A stretch of 64,000 nucleotides of DNA from Dysidea avara (taxonomy: Eukaryota; Porifera; Demospongiae; Dictyoceratida; Dysideidae): assembly GCF_963678975.1 (NCBI RefSeq), contig NC_089281.1, positions 11,433,277-11,497,276 of the forward strand. The letters are read 5' to 3'. Positions 11,387-24,569 of the stretch are shown here, in pieces. Position 1 is the first letter of the stretch. Each line of letters begins with the position of its first letter. Position numbers and translations under genes: made by a program. The notes under the pieces are model-generated. The model did not search any database, was not told the origin of the DNA, and saw only the letters and a list, made by a program, of their open reading frames with translations.

Positions 11387-11801
11387 TAATAATAGTACAT
11401 AATATTAGACTCGTTACAATAACTTCATTACTTAGGTAACGTGTTATATTAAGTAAAGTAACTTGAGTTATATTATCTGTTTTTACAGCATATTTCGTTA
11501 TACTACTTCGTTACCACAAAAGTAATAATTATTATGTAACGCGTTACTCCCAACACATGTGGGAGTAGGACATTCCATTCCCTGATGGTTCGCGGGAAAA
11601 AAACTGTTCATGTAAGCATCTGTTGTAATATGGTACAAACTCAAAACAGCCTATCAGATGTATTTTACCACAAGCAATCATCTTGGCAACTTTAAACAAT
11701 CAAAAGATGCTTGTGTCATTAGTTTCACACTGATTAGTAAAACAGGAAAAACAATATGACTTGTTAAAACTTACCATAAGACACAAATTTGTTACAGTAA
11801 C

Positions 11802-11846
11802 ACCAAGAGTACATAATAAAAATAGGGATTATGTACTCTTGGTAAC
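11802..11846. repeat. Short intronic hairpin
   Basis: ACCAAGAGTACATAAT pairs with ATTATGTACTCTTGGT around a 13-base loop. Too short for a typical miRNA precursor without further evidence. Confidence 0.5.
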
Positions 11847-12921
11847 ACCTCTGAGGTCACAGTACACTATCACTATTAAATAGCATACAATGCAGTGAAG
11901 CATGAATTTGTGGCATAAAGCCCTTTACAATTTTTGCTAGAAAGAGAAAGGAAACAAAAATGGTGCACTTTTCAAAACGCAATTTTTTAATACAAAAAGT
12001 AGGCAAGTATGTACAACAGGTTATAAATATGACTAACTATATTGTCGATTTCAATATTCTATGGTGACTTCTTAGTGTCCAAAGTAATATTTATTTTCCT
12101 AGCGCAGATATATAACAGGGAGTGCTTTAAGAATGCCTACATCACAACCACTGTGTACATTGGGTCTGTGGAACTTGCATAGTGTACTATAGCTACAACT
12201 CCAATGAATTTTGAGCAGTTATAAATTTCATTTAAAATATGCTGATATAGTGCTGAAAGGAATACTGATTCAGACTGTTCATGACAATATATTTTATTTC
12301 ACTTTTCAAAGAAGCTGTTCTATGCAGATGAATAAATCCTTTCATGAAGCTTAAGATAATAAGCAAAATGATAATGTGTAGCTCTATATCAGAAAATATG
12401 GCAATAGTTATCAGGCATCAACTTACTGTTATGTGACAACTTTTTAGTGAGTATTCGAAACATCAAGAAGTGGTTGTCTTGTGCACAACTAGCTATTCAA
12501 TAGGTAAATAAAGTGCTATATTATTCTGTACTAGACATGCAGCTCAATTATATTCAAGGATAGTTATTCTCAAGAATGACGCATGTCAACATGCTATTTT
12601 CTAACTGACATAAAATGAAGATACTTTGATATAGCAGTCTCCTATCTTATATAATGTGTAGGGGCAATTGCTGTATTAGAGCATCTTGATTTTGTAAAGA
12701 GACTTTTGTGCTACAAGTGAAAATCTTATTTATTCTTCAATCAATATCCGATTATCCCAGAAGTTTTTCCTTATGTATGAAAATATTCTGGCACAGTCAG
12801 TGCATCCCTATTCTGTATCAATTTTATAATTGGATGCAGTCGTGTGCTAGGTGTATATAGTAATAATGCATGTTGATGCACATGTGTACTTCATTGATTG
12901 TTGCCTCTGGTAATTCTGTAG

Positions 12922-15900
12922 AAATCATCAAAGAAGTAAAAGTTAATGGACCTAATCTCAATGAGCTACTGAAGACACCTCTTAACCAGCTGGAAGAAAA
13001 CTGCGTGGACCATGCTCTGATAGCTGCTGTGGAGAGTGGTAATCATAGTAGTGTTGGAAAATTGATTCTTCATGGAGCATCAAATATTGATCAAGCTTTG
13101 GAAGAGAGTTGCAGGTTGAGGAAACATGTGGTAACTGCAGCTTTTCTCATTGTCAAGGCAGCCATGGAGAATGACAGGACCCTTGTTTTAAAGCTGTATG
13201 GTGAGAATGTACAAGGACTAGATACTAAGATTCCACTAGCAGAAGAAGATGACCTAACTGAGATTCAGAATGTTGTATGTAACCACACTATCAAGACAGT
13301 GGTGCCCATTGAAATAGCACGACGAAGTGGTGCTTCTGAAGTGAGAGCAGAGCTTCTGCTAAGAACAGATGTTGACAAAGAGAGTGGTACTGTGTTGTGG
13401 TATGGCTTGCGTCTGACCCAGTTGGAGATTTCATGGTTGCAAAAAATTCACTGGGTGAAAAAGCTAAAGTTAGCTCGTAATTTGTTTACTTTTCTCCCAC
13501 CAGAAATGGGTAACTATTTGAAACAGTGCACGAAGCTTGATTTGCAGCGGAACGAAGTACGTGAAATTCCTTGCTGCTTGTTAGAGTTACCTAGCATTAA
13601 TGAATTAAACTTATCGCACAATAAAATTGTAGAGATTCCTGATGTACCAAAATGGTCTGCTTCTTTGTCCGTACTTGACTTGTCTTATAATCACCTGAGT
13701 AGTCTACCTAACTCTGCAGTGGCTCCCACCTTAAAGAATTTGAATCTCAGTAACAATAAATTCCACACAATTCCTCATTGTGTTTGCTCATTCATTGATC
13801 TTACTACACTCAACATCGCATTTAACTCAGAGATACTAGCCCTACCATTTGAGCTAGGCCAACTAAAGAATCTTCTAAATCTTAATCTGGATGGCCTTAA
13901 CAATCTTAGGAATCCACCCAAAAGTGTTTGTGTTTCCACAGTTGATTGTATTCGTTACTTAAACAATTGTTTGTGTAGCTGTCATTATCACATGAAACTG
14001 GTGATTGTTGGCAAGCAAGGTGTGGGAAAATCTACGATTGCTGCTAGATTGCTAGGTGAAAATATTGGTGATGAATCTACAGTTGGCGTGAGTATAAGGG
14101 AGTGGAAATACAATCCAACTAGTGATAGAGAGACCATTCACTTCAGTATTTGGGATTTTGTAGGTCAAGAGGAAAACTATGCTACTCACCAGTGTTTTTT
14201 GTCCAAACGATCCCTGTACTTGCTAGTATGGAATATCACAAAAGGGGATACTGGAATTGCAGATCTCAAGTCATGGCTTAATGACATTTCTGCTAGAGTT
14301 CCTGACTCTTGTGTCATTGTTGTGGGTACATTTCTGGACATGGTGTCTGAAGAGGACCGCCAAGTGGGAAAACTCAACGATCTTGTGAAGAAAGTGCAGA
14401 AACTCACTGCACAGTACAAACATCTGAGTGTCACCAACATCACTCTGGTTGGGTTACAAGGTCATTTGGAGAATGTAACTAAGCTAAAGGAATATATCTA
14501 TAATGCTGCTTTGAAATACCTAAAAAATTTTATGGGTGGCAAACTTCCATCTAGCTATCATGTATTGGCTGCCAAACTTTCTACTATCCATCAAAAGGTG
14601 AAATCCGGGGACCATGAACCAATCATGCATGCCACAGAGTTGAAGAGGATGGTGAGGGATCTTAACATTGTTGACTTGCAAGATGACAGAGAACTACATA
14701 CAGCTGTCAAGTATTTGCATGAAATTGGTGTTCTTCTTCATTATGATGATCGCAGATGCAATCTTGATGATTTGTACTTTATAGATCCTGCTTGGCTGTG
14801 TGATTTTGTCTCCACTCTTGTGACTACCCTACAAAGGAACTGTCATCTAAATCTAAAGGAGGGGATAGTAAGTAGCAAGAACTTTTGTCATTTCTTTGAC
14901 GATATGTCCTTTTTTCCTATCAAATATTTTCAGCAATGTCTTACTCTACTTTGCAGACTTGAAATTGCCTTTCCTTTAGATAGTGATAACAAAAGAATTG
15001 CAATTCCTTCAATGTTTCCTAAGGTGCATCCTGCCATTGTAAATGAGCTATTACTAGGTAGAAAAGATCACTACAAACGTTTTATAATTTTTTGCTCTTC
15101 AGTTTCTGAAGGTGAATCTTTGCATTGTCTAACTCCTTCAGGTCTTTGGAGTCGTTTGCTTTTTCGTATCATGAACAATATTAAGGAACTAAGGGAGGCA
15201 CTAAGTGAGACTGATATTTGTTCAGAAAATGAGGCCCAGCAGAAATCAAATAAGTCATCACCAGACAGCATGAAACATTCTTTTAATTTAGAGAAAGGAT
15301 CTTTATCAGGTGTTGAGTTAGTAGCAGCACCAGTACCACCATCTAATAAAAAAGTAACTAGTCTACTTAATAACCAAGAATCAAGTGATAGGTTTCCTAC
15401 AATAGAGGGATGTGGTAGCTTGGTGTATTGGGACAAAGGACTTTTCTACAATGAGAATAGATTGACTTTCATTATTGAATCATTAGTAGAGACTGACAAA
15501 CACCAGGAAAGGGATGGCATTTTAATAATGTGTTCACCTACACCAGAAGGTCGCAAAGTGTTGGGTCAACTAGTTGATCTTGTAGAGCAACTGATATCTG
15601 AATGGTATCCTGGACTTGATAGAGAACTGAATCACAAAGTTCTCTGTCATGAGTGTATCAAAGCTGATTTTCGTAATCCATATGAATTTGAAGTAGATCG
15701 TTTATTGCCTATGATTGCTGAGCACAACTTGCTCACAGAATGTGGTGCTGGGCATCAAGTGCAAATAATAGATATTGTACCTGATTTATTATTAGCTGAT
15801 CTTGATTCATCATTCTTCCTAGATGCTAATGAACTTACTTACAAAAAGAAGGAAGGCAATTTGCTGAGAACTGGAGCATTTGGAGAAGTTTATCATGGAG

Positions 15901-18900
15901 CTTACAAGGGTCAGTCAGTAATTGTGAAATCCTATACTGCAAAGGAAGAGAGTAAATTAAAAGAATATTTTAAGGAATTACGATCAGAGAGCACAGTGTT
16001 GCAACTACTGCATCACCCATGTCTAGTTTGTATGGTTGGAGTAACTGTACACCCTACAATGTTACTAGTAGTAGAGGAGGCTCCTCAAGGAACACTACAC
16101 GTTCCATTGATAATAGAGCAAAGAGCATTTTCAAGAATTGTCATGTATCGTATTGCTATTCAAGTGGCATCTGCACTACGTTTTCTTCATAGCATCAACA
16201 TATATTTTTATGACCTTAGATCAGACAATATTTTGTTGTGGTCACTGTCACCAGATAATTTGATAAATTGTAAAGTGTCTGATTTCAAAGGAGCTGCTCA
16301 TGCTGATCATGGAGGATCACATTGTCTTCATTATACCAAAGGTTTCCTTGCTCCTGAAGTTGCTAACATCAGCAATGCTAGAGAGCATTCAGTTTATGAT
16401 CACAGAGCAGATATATTTTCTTTTGGAATGTTTCTCTACCAATTAATTGCACGTAGGGATCCTTTTCATGATCTTCAAGCAGTTGAAATTGAAGCAGCCA
16501 TAGAAAAGGGAGACAGACCAGAATTAAATGACATTCCAATAGCTGAAGTTGGTCTTTACTACATGACACGTGTCATGAAAAAGTGTTGGGTAGATAGGGC
16601 TGTTGATCGACCAGAAACCCAAGTGATAGTTGAATGGTTTAGTTGCCCTGCATTACAACTGATCATGACTGTTCTACCTATTGCTAATGAATATTCCATT
16701 TGTAATGGTTGCATCAGTGCTCCAAGTCATAATGAGTTCAACATAGCTGCTAAATCCTCTGAGCTGTGGATTTGCTCTCATGGAAATGCAGGAATTGAAT
16801 TGAATATTTTTAATACGAACACAATGGTGAATGTTGACAAACATTTTGTAAGATATAATCAGGTGTGGTGTATGAAGCAATGTGGTGACCACATTTGGGT
16901 GGCCTCACAATCTGGCTTGGAGGATGGAGTGGTAGACATCTTTAACAAAAATACTAAACTCTTAGTCCACAGAATTAGAAAGAATGACATTGACAAAAAT
17001 GCTGTATCCTGTATTACCAGTTCTAAAGATTTAGTGTACATGGGCACAATTAATGGTTGCATTTTTTCTTTCCCCATGGATATACAGGCAATTCAAAACA
17101 ACTTACACCCACAGTGCAGATATGTGTCTGAATCTCATCGCATTGATGGAATTGTAATCACCTCAACCTGTATTTGGGTATCCACTTCCAACCACATTCA
17201 TTTTTTGAAACCTGAGAACCTTGCTGTGGAGGACGTAATAAAGAGAACAATGAATACACAGGCTTTAGTTGGGCAGATGATGCTTTCTCTTAAAGGTAAT
17301 CAGGTTTGGAGTGCCCATGATGTGATAATGTCATTATGGGATGCTCACCAACGTGTACACCTGGGTGATGTTGATGTGGGTGTTATAGTTGAGGAGAAGT
17401 GTCATGTTGGTGATTCTGAAGGTCAAAAAATTACTGCCATGTGTACTGGTCTTGATACTATATGGATTGGTCTAGCCAGTGGACACATCATTGTGTTTGG
17501 TATGAACTCTCTAGGTGAAGTACTGACATATTTCAGACCTTATCACAGTTATGTACGTTTTCTGTCTGCTGCCAACTACCCTGGTCCTTGTAAGGAGGAG
17601 AGGTGTATGATGTTGAGTGGTGGTAAAATGTACCAACCTGATGACGGTTTTAAGCATTTGCCAGACTTTACTTGTAAGAACAGAGTTGGCCAACCTGTAG
17701 ACAAGTCAGGAGTTGCCATTTTGTGGGAGGTACTTCCAGCAAGGTACATGCGACAGGTTCACTACCTTGGTGAAGGAACGTCTTACTTGAATTATTCTCG
17801 GCTTAAAGAAACCATGATGGATACTGGTTTCACTGAATATAGAGATCGCAGGTCTACTGAAGAATGTGAGCTTACGATGTTGTTAACAAAATTATATCCT
17901 GAATTTCTTGTTAATTCTGATGAAGTGAATTATAAGGACAATAGAAAGTACTTGTCAGGAATGGGATACTTCTGTCAAGGAGAGTATAAGGGTCAATCTG
18001 TATCCATCAAATTTTGCACTGCTGATGAGAGAAGTGCTATGGAAGAGTTTTTGAGAGAGCTGTGCTCAGTTGGAAAGATGGTGCAACAACTACATCATCC
18101 ATGTGTGACTCACTTGTTGGGTGTCACTGTCTACCATACAGTATCACTGGTGCTAGAAGAACCTTCTTGTGGTATTTTACGAGATTTACTCTTGAAAGAA
18201 GAGAGCATTATACCAAGAATTGTTGTTTATCGTATTGTTATTCAAGCCGCATCTGCACTATCCTATCTTCGTGATAGAAATATCTTTTGCTTTCCACTGA
18301 CTACAGACAATGTATTGTTGTGGTCATTATCACCAGATTGCTTAATTAATTGTAAACTCATTGCATTTAACATTGCTGCTGTAAATCCTGTAGTATCAGA
18401 AAATGATCCAGATTTGACTGCTTCAAAAGTTGATTGTGATAGTGTTGCTAGCAACTGTTATTTAGCAAACATTTGTTCTTTTGGTGAATTTCTTTACCAA
18501 CTGATGATCCACAGGTGCCATATACAACACTACCACCCTGACTTGCCAGAGCTACAAAATACTCCACTACCAAAAACTAGTTTGTTCTATATGCAGAAAT
18601 TGTGTTTGTCTTACAATTCTAACCAAAGTTATTTGTCTAGTGAGCAAATTATTGAATGGTTAAGTGTTCCTATGCATCAGCTGGTCATGAGTATTATTAC
18701 TGTCAGTGGAAATCACAACATCTCCTGTGGTTGTATTACACCTACAGTTATCACCAAAACTGCATCAATACTTAACCCCATTGAACTGTGGATATGCTGT
18801 AATGGAGTAAGGCAAAGTGAACTAACTATCTTTGAAGCAGAAAGAGTTAAAAATGTGCCCTTAAAAAATGTCCAGGTTAGTTACATGAATCAGTGTGGCG

Positions 18901-19844
18901 ATAGTATTTGGATGGCTTCTCAAGATGATTTAAAGCATGGTATAATTTATATCTTTGACCAACATTTACAAACACTGATATGTGAGATTAAAGGAATGAA
19001 CTGCATTGTATCGTGTATAACTAATTCTGATTGTTTAGTATACATCAGTACAGAGGAGGGTTACTGTTTTGCTATTCCCATGGAAATACAGGCCACTCAT
19101 AGTAACATATGGTCACATTATCACAAGCGTATATCAGAATATTGTATTGATGGAGTTGTACTGACTCAGACTCACCTGTGGGTATCCAGTTGTAATCAAA
19201 TTTATTTCTTGAATTCCAACACTCTTGAAGTAGAGGGTGTGGAAAAGAGGACAAAGAAAAAACATGCTTGTATAGGGAAGATGATGTTGTGTGATAATGG
19301 GGATGAGGTGTGGAGTGCTCATCTTGGAGGGGTGATAATGTCATCATGGAATGCTCACCAATGTGTACACCTGTGTGATATTGATGTGGGTGTTATAGCT
19401 AAGGAGAAGTGTCATGTTGGTGATCCTAGAGATCAAATAATCACTGCCATGTGTACTGGTCTTGATACTGTATGGATTGGTCTAGCCAGTGGACACATCA
19501 TTGTGTTTGGTATGAACCCTCCAGTTGAAGTACTGACATATATCAGACCTTATCACAGTTATGTACGTTTTCTCTCTGCTACCAATTATCCTGGTCCTTG
19601 TGAGAAAGTAGAGTGTGTAATGTTGAGTGGTGGAAAAGTGTACCAACCTGATGACAGGTTTAGGGAAATTTCAGACTGGCCACATAAGAACAAAAGCTAT
19701 CACCCTGTTAACAATGCTGGGGTTGTTCTGTTATGGGAAGTATTGCCAGCCAAGTATGTACATCAAGTACACTTCCTGAGGGATGGTAAAGCATGGTTGA
19801 GTTATGATAGGCTAGAAAAGGCAATCTGTTTGCAGAATCATTGA
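12922..19844 (+). CDS. LRRK-like ROC-COR kinase/pseudokinase protein, exon 2
   Basis: Encodes residues 131-2,437. Order: LRRs about 310-466; ROC GTPase with P-loop GKQGVGKST (494) and G3 DFVGQE (542); COR to about 880; kinase 1, 1,105-1,370; beta-propeller/WD-like 1,375-1,744; kinase-like 2, 1,800-2,045; second propeller 2,047-2,423. Kinase 1 keeps Lys 1,133, catalytic Asp 1,228 in YDLRSDN, Asp 1,251 (DFK instead of DFG) and APE. Kinase-like 2 keeps Lys 1,827, but the catalytic Asp is Pro (FPLTTDN, 1,922) and the DFG Asp is Ala (1,945), so it is predicted to be a pseudokinase. LRRK1/2 end after one kinase and one propeller; here that module is internally duplicated. The frame is uninterrupted. 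The frame also extends 17 codons upstream of the acceptor, so an alternative start at 12,870 is possible. Confidence 0.88.
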
Positions 19845-20045
19845 ATAACTGCCGTTTTGTAGTTAAATCAACATCAACTGTTTCAGTTTCAGCACACACA
19901 AACTTAGTCCAGCTCAAGATATCAAAGAACATAATGTTGATACAATACTTCCATGAATACACTATTGCTTCACAAACTATTACGGTTAGCAAAGAGCAGC
20001 TGACACTAACATGTAAACTACCAATTAATGCACTATAAATATTTT

Positions 20046-20051
20046 AATAAA
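20046..20051 (+). terminator. Poly(A) signal of the LRRK-like gene
   Basis: A canonical AATAAA lies about 200 bases after the stop codon at 19,842-19,844, a plausible 3' UTR length. No other candidate is closer. Confidence 0.55.
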
Positions 20052-20344
20052 AATGATAAGAAGTATGCATTCTAATCACTACCGGGTAGATAAGCATATT
20101 GACACTTTTATCTCCATATTTTTAGATAAACTATGTTAAATTGAATGATCTAAAATGATGATATTTATGTACTCTATACACCTCATTGTACATACTTACG
20201 TTGTCATATACGTATATGATTTCCATGACAAGTTGCAAACTGCTAAGTGCAACTTATGATTATGTAGCACTAGTTATTGAATCCTTGTTATGTAAAATAA
20301 TAACAGTAAAAAGTCAATTATAAAAGTACCCAGTATACAATTTC
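20052..20344. other. 3' flank, no gene seen
   Basis: AT-rich sequence between the poly(A) signal and the LINE, with no recognisable feature. Confidence 0.4.
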
Positions 20345-21191
20345 ATGGATTGATTTGATTTATTGTTTTGACTCCAGCAATCGTTTATAGCCATTCTTCC
20401 TTACAAGAGTTTTAAAAAAATAGCTACACAACAATGCATTTCACACTACACTTAAACTCACAAACACAAGAACACAACAAAACAAGCACACACAACAAAG
20501 ATGTAAATTACATAACAAACACACATGATAAGCATTACAAAACTGTTTGTATTGGGCAGTAACAATGTAGTCATTTAAGTGGGAAGGGAGGAGGTTCCAC
20601 CATTGTGATTCCTAATATCAGAAGAAACCTTGTGAAAATGTATGGTTAAACATCATTGGATTGGCAAAGTGCTGCTTGACTCGTATAAAGTACTTCTGGT
20701 GGTTAACAAGTAAATTAATGGCTCCAAGGGAATACCTTTAGACTGATGATACTGGCAATGCATTTTATACACCAAATTAAACTGAATAAGTGGCAACCAT
20801 TGCAAACACTGAAAGTGCATAGACAAATGGTCACAACTGTAAGGTGGTAGATTTTTTTACAAGGAGTACTGCTCTGTTCTACATTCTATTCAAGTGCTGT
20901 GTTGACTGTTGCATTAGGGAGGGTCCCACAAAGGAAGGGAATATATAGTTTAGATGTGATAAAACAAGTAAGTCAATCAACAGGTTCATCGACTCAGTAC
21001 TCATAGACTTTTTGAGAGCATTGATGTAAATAATATGCCCTTTTTTGCAAATGCAGGTAACCTGGTCTATCCATGGAAAGTTTGCTATCAAATACTACCC
21101 CTAAATCTTTCTGCTTGTCCACAACTTTCAAGGGAACATCATCCAGTAAAATATCTGGTACCTTCACCCTTCTCCTAGAGTTTCCAGAAAA

Positions 21192-21997
21192 TAGGGGTGA
21201 AACAAATATTAAATTTTAGGCATTCGAATATTTTTCAGATTAATGAACGAATTAACGAATTATTCTTTAAGAATTTTCTGTATAATCACATAGTGATTTA
21301 ATTTGCCATACATTAGTCCCAATAGTAGGAGCGCAATTAATCCCAAATCGCATGGCCTTGTTTCTGTAATTTGCACTGTAAAGTAGCCAATGAAATAGCA
21401 GAATAACAGAAGCCTTTTAAGTGCAACAAGAAAGTGATATAATGAATGCCAATCAAATAAGCTGGCAATAGAAGCCTTTTTAACATTTTGAGTAGCCAAT
21501 TAGAATTACTGACATGTGAAGCCTTCTAAGTGTAACAACAAATGATGTAATACAAAGAAGGATATGATGCAATCACCTGGTAGAAGTTAATGGCCACATA
21601 GAACTGCGGGATAGATGTGTACTACAAACCATGAAGGGTGGTCACTATGTAATTAGTAGTCAATCACACACACTTTCGTGCAATTATGGAATAATTGTAC
21701 TTGTAACAGCCAAAATTGCACTCAAATTTGTGTGATTACCTAGTACTTGAAAGGGACAAAATCACTTTGATTACTACTAAAATTTAAATGTTAAAACAGA
21801 AAAGTCCTTTGCATGTATTATTAAGATGAAAAACTATATTTTAAAATGACAGCTTTCAGTTATCAAAATGTTTTCAAGGTTAAATGTGTACATTATCCAA
21901 TTAACAAATATTTAATGAATAACGAATATTTCTTAACGAATATGAATATTTCTTAATGAACGAATAACAAATATTCATACTATTTGTTTCAGCCTTA
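21192..21997. mobile_element. hAT-like MITE with 8-bp target duplication
   Basis: Ends TAGGGGTGAAACAAAT and ATTTGTTTCAGCCTTA form imperfect inverted repeats. CCAGAAAA occurs immediately outside both ends (21,184-21,191 and 21,998-22,005), an 8-bp target-site duplication typical of hAT elements. The 806-bp interior contains no recognisable transposase. It splits the reverse transcriptase of the LINE, so it inserted after the LINE. Confidence 0.85.
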
Positions 21998-23078
21998 CCA
22001 GAAAACCAAATAATACTAGATTCAGTAAAAATTAAGTTTCATTTTACTTCCTAAAATCCATTCATTAACCAGACGTAATTGGACATTCATTAGAACAGCA
22101 GCAGAAGGAGTGGATCCACTACAAATCAATGTAGTATCATCAGCGTATTGAACTAGTAAACCCTCTGTAATTTGTGAAGGTAAATATTCATATAAATGAG
22201 GAACAGCAGTGGACCAAGAGCACTACCCTGGGGAATACCACCCAACATATGTTTCCATTCTGAGAACTGATTCAAACCCTTTACCCTATGAATTCTCTCA
22301 AGTAACTTTTGAAGCACTGGTAATGACAGCAAGCTATGTCTCCAATTCTCTGCAGCAAAGTACAGTGTCATTTGCCTTCCACAGATCCAAAATGCAGCAC
22401 ACACAAACTTGCAACTATCTAGAGTTCACACATTGTTATCAACAGCTAACAGTGGTATATCCTCAGTGGACTTCCCTTGGCAAAATGCACCTTGATGATA
22501 GTCAAGCAGCTTATTTTCCTCTAAATAACAACTGAGTTGTGTAGCAACAATCTTTTCCAGTAAGCACTGGGACTACAGCTATCGGTCTGTCACTACTAGG
22601 ATCATCCACAGAGCCTTCCTTATGTATGAGAGTAACGTGTGGCTGTTTCCTAACAGCTGGAACAATGCTATCCTGAAGAGACTGATTATACAATGCTGTT
22701 GATGGAGCAAAAATCACTTCAGCAACCTCTTTGATTAAACCATCTGCTCCAGTAGCCTTGCTGACATCTAGGGTGGTTAAATGAGCCATAACAGTTTCTA
22801 CAGAGACTTCACTGTAGAGTGAAATCTTCAGCACTTTTGTGATGAGAAGAAACTACAACAGTTTGGAAGAAATCATTGATAGAATCAAGTGACACAGAAT
22901 CACTGACAGAAGTTTGTTTATTGCAGGGAACATTATTGATACAGGACTATATACGTATATGAAGCCTTTTGAGGGCATTGCTTAGCCTGCTTCATAGCCA
23001 CTTGTAAGAAATCTATTTTCTTACATTTCCTATGTACTGCCCAATCAGCTTCATTTCCTGATCTCTTTGCAATACGTT

Positions 23079-23183
23079 TACAGTGGAACCTGTATAATAT
23101 GGACACATTGGGACCAGCTATAGGTGTCCTGATTATAGAGGTGTCCGTATTTTCAAGGGTCCGGATTAACAGGTTTCACTGTA
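23079..23183. mobile_element. Tiny TA-flanked MITE
   Basis: TACAGTGGAACCTGT at the left and ACAGGTTTCACTGTA at the right enclose about 105 bp, with internal GTGTCC/GGACAC pairing. The ends are akin to the 6,082 element. It is inserted in the LINE. Confidence 0.7.
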
Positions 23184-23760
23184 GCAAGATTCATACTTTT
23201 GATCTTCTCTGAGATTAGAAAACCATGATGTTGGATGCTTAGATTTCCTTGAATGGACTTCTTTAAGAGGAGCACAATAAGTTTAGAGAATCCATTAGTA
23301 TACCACAAAAGAAATGCCATTTGTCATCAATATCATCAAACATTGACATGATATGCCAAGGAGCAGGCATCAATGATTTCTTTACACTATCCCAATTGAT
23401 TTTCTTCAGAGAGCGAGTCTATATTACTCTGGGAGATCTGTGCCACACATTAACTGTATAATCTGAGTATTGTGGTCACAATGTCAGTAGCCTGGATTGA
23501 CTGACTAACTTGAAGACTTTGACTGCTATTGACATGATTTATCAGGGTAGCTGAATTGTTACATACACAAGATTGAGATGGCTTGTCAATATGTTGGATC
23601 AAATTAAAATCAGCCAACACATTTAAGTAATCAGTTTGAACTTTTGAGCCACTGAGCAGATTGATATTGAAATCACCTGCAAGTACTGCATAACCGTAGA
23701 CACCACACATTGAACTTTAATTAATAGCAGCTTTAGGACAGGTAGACAGGTAGATGGGGA

Positions 23761-24569
23761 GCATTGCTGCAATATATTGAAATGATGACAATATGTTGGT
23801 ATTTACAGATAAACTAACATTTAGATGAGAACAGGAATCTTCAACAACCTTGCAGATATATGGATATTCCGCCTGCAAATGAACAGAAGACATAAAAAGT
23901 TATACCCATTGCAGGTATACCGTTATCATGTCACACCCATTAAGTTAAACTTCACTACAACACATCTGAAACAGTTCAGGTACCATTACATTCCTGAACA
24001 GTATGATGAATCACATGGAGATCATTGGTAACTGTATACCAATAGCAATGGCAATGGTAAAACTGGGAGTATGGTAACGTATCTGAAGACAGTTCAACAG
24101 GTGAATCACACCTCTCCAGATTTGGCAAGGTGCAGAATAGGCAAAGAATACAGTTCCAATTAAATTTTGGCAGTGCACTGAGGTCACAGTAATCCTCATC
24201 ATTAATTCGAGCATAGTTAGAGTGAAACCAGCAATCACAACTATCACTAAACAGTCACACTTAACAGCTTTATTACACACCCCACAAGGGAACCAAGATT
24301 TCCGAGATGGGCCAGGATTAGTTGTATATCACCACAAAGACTTAACAAAATTAAGCAAATTATTATAGGATCAAGCACTATGGCTGGTTTATAATGAATT
24401 ATTGCAACAGATCAAGCACTATATGTGTCAAATGCAATGTAACTCTTTTTAAAGTTCTACATTAAGGACAATATCCATGCTAGGGGAAATCTTGGTCCAA
24501 AAGTGTGTAGTAACTATACAAAGAACACTTTTAATAAGTTTAAAACGTGTCTTGGATATATACAGTTTT
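23761..24569. other. Intergenic, no gene seen
   Basis: No coding similarity, repeat end or RNA gene recognised; short open frames here look random. Confidence 0.4.

Larger units (their letters stand above)
6999..11556. mobile_element. AGTAAC-type hAT-like MITE split by nested insertions
   Basis: The left end, CAGTGTTGGGG (6,999), and right end, GTTACTCCCAACAC (to 11,556), bracket an element matching the intact copy at 58,285-58,755. Its own sequence survives only at 6,999-7,042, about 10,725-11,027 and 11,387-11,556. The gaps contain a MITE, an interspersed repeat, a tandem array, another MITE, a foldback, and a further MITE at 11,028. Sequence order matches the intact copy exactly across the breaks. 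Confidence 0.7.
3507..12921 (+). other. Long transposon-filled intron of the LRRK-like gene
   Basis: A 9.4-kb interval from donor GTGAGT (3,507) to acceptor TAG (12,919-12,921). Both splice sites are phase 1, and the paralogous copy at 63.7 kb has the same acceptor position (CAG before AAATTATAAAG), which supports the call. Apart from the mobile elements and tandem arrays listed separately, 11,557-12,869 and the gaps between elements show no coding signal. An additional small exon cannot be excluded. Confidence 0.65.
20345..23760 (-). pseudogene. Decayed LINE (endonuclease + reverse transcriptase)
   Basis: Read on the minus strand, an endonuclease segment comes first (about 23,700-23,450, with AGDFNINLL). 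Next are reverse transcriptase pieces: DVSKATGADGL (about 22,760), GIPQGSALGPLLFLIYMN (about 22,230) and the catalytic YADD box as QYADDTTLI (about 22,150). After an insertion come SMNLLIDLLVLSHLNY (about 20,980) and the C-terminal NHNGG/WWNLLPSHL region (about 20,590). These are hallmarks of a Jockey/CR1/L2-like non-LTR retrotransposon. Frameshifts, stops and two insertions (21,192 and 23,079) show it is dead. The 3' end near 20,345 carries a short TTGAT-type repeat, as such LINEs often do. Confidence 0.8.

Noticed and set aside
12870-12921. Single-exon gene model starting at ATG 12,870
   Set aside because: The acceptor at 12,920-12,921 coincides with the homologous acceptor in the third copy, and the phase matches the upstream ankyrin exon, so a two-exon model fits better; an alternative start cannot be excluded.
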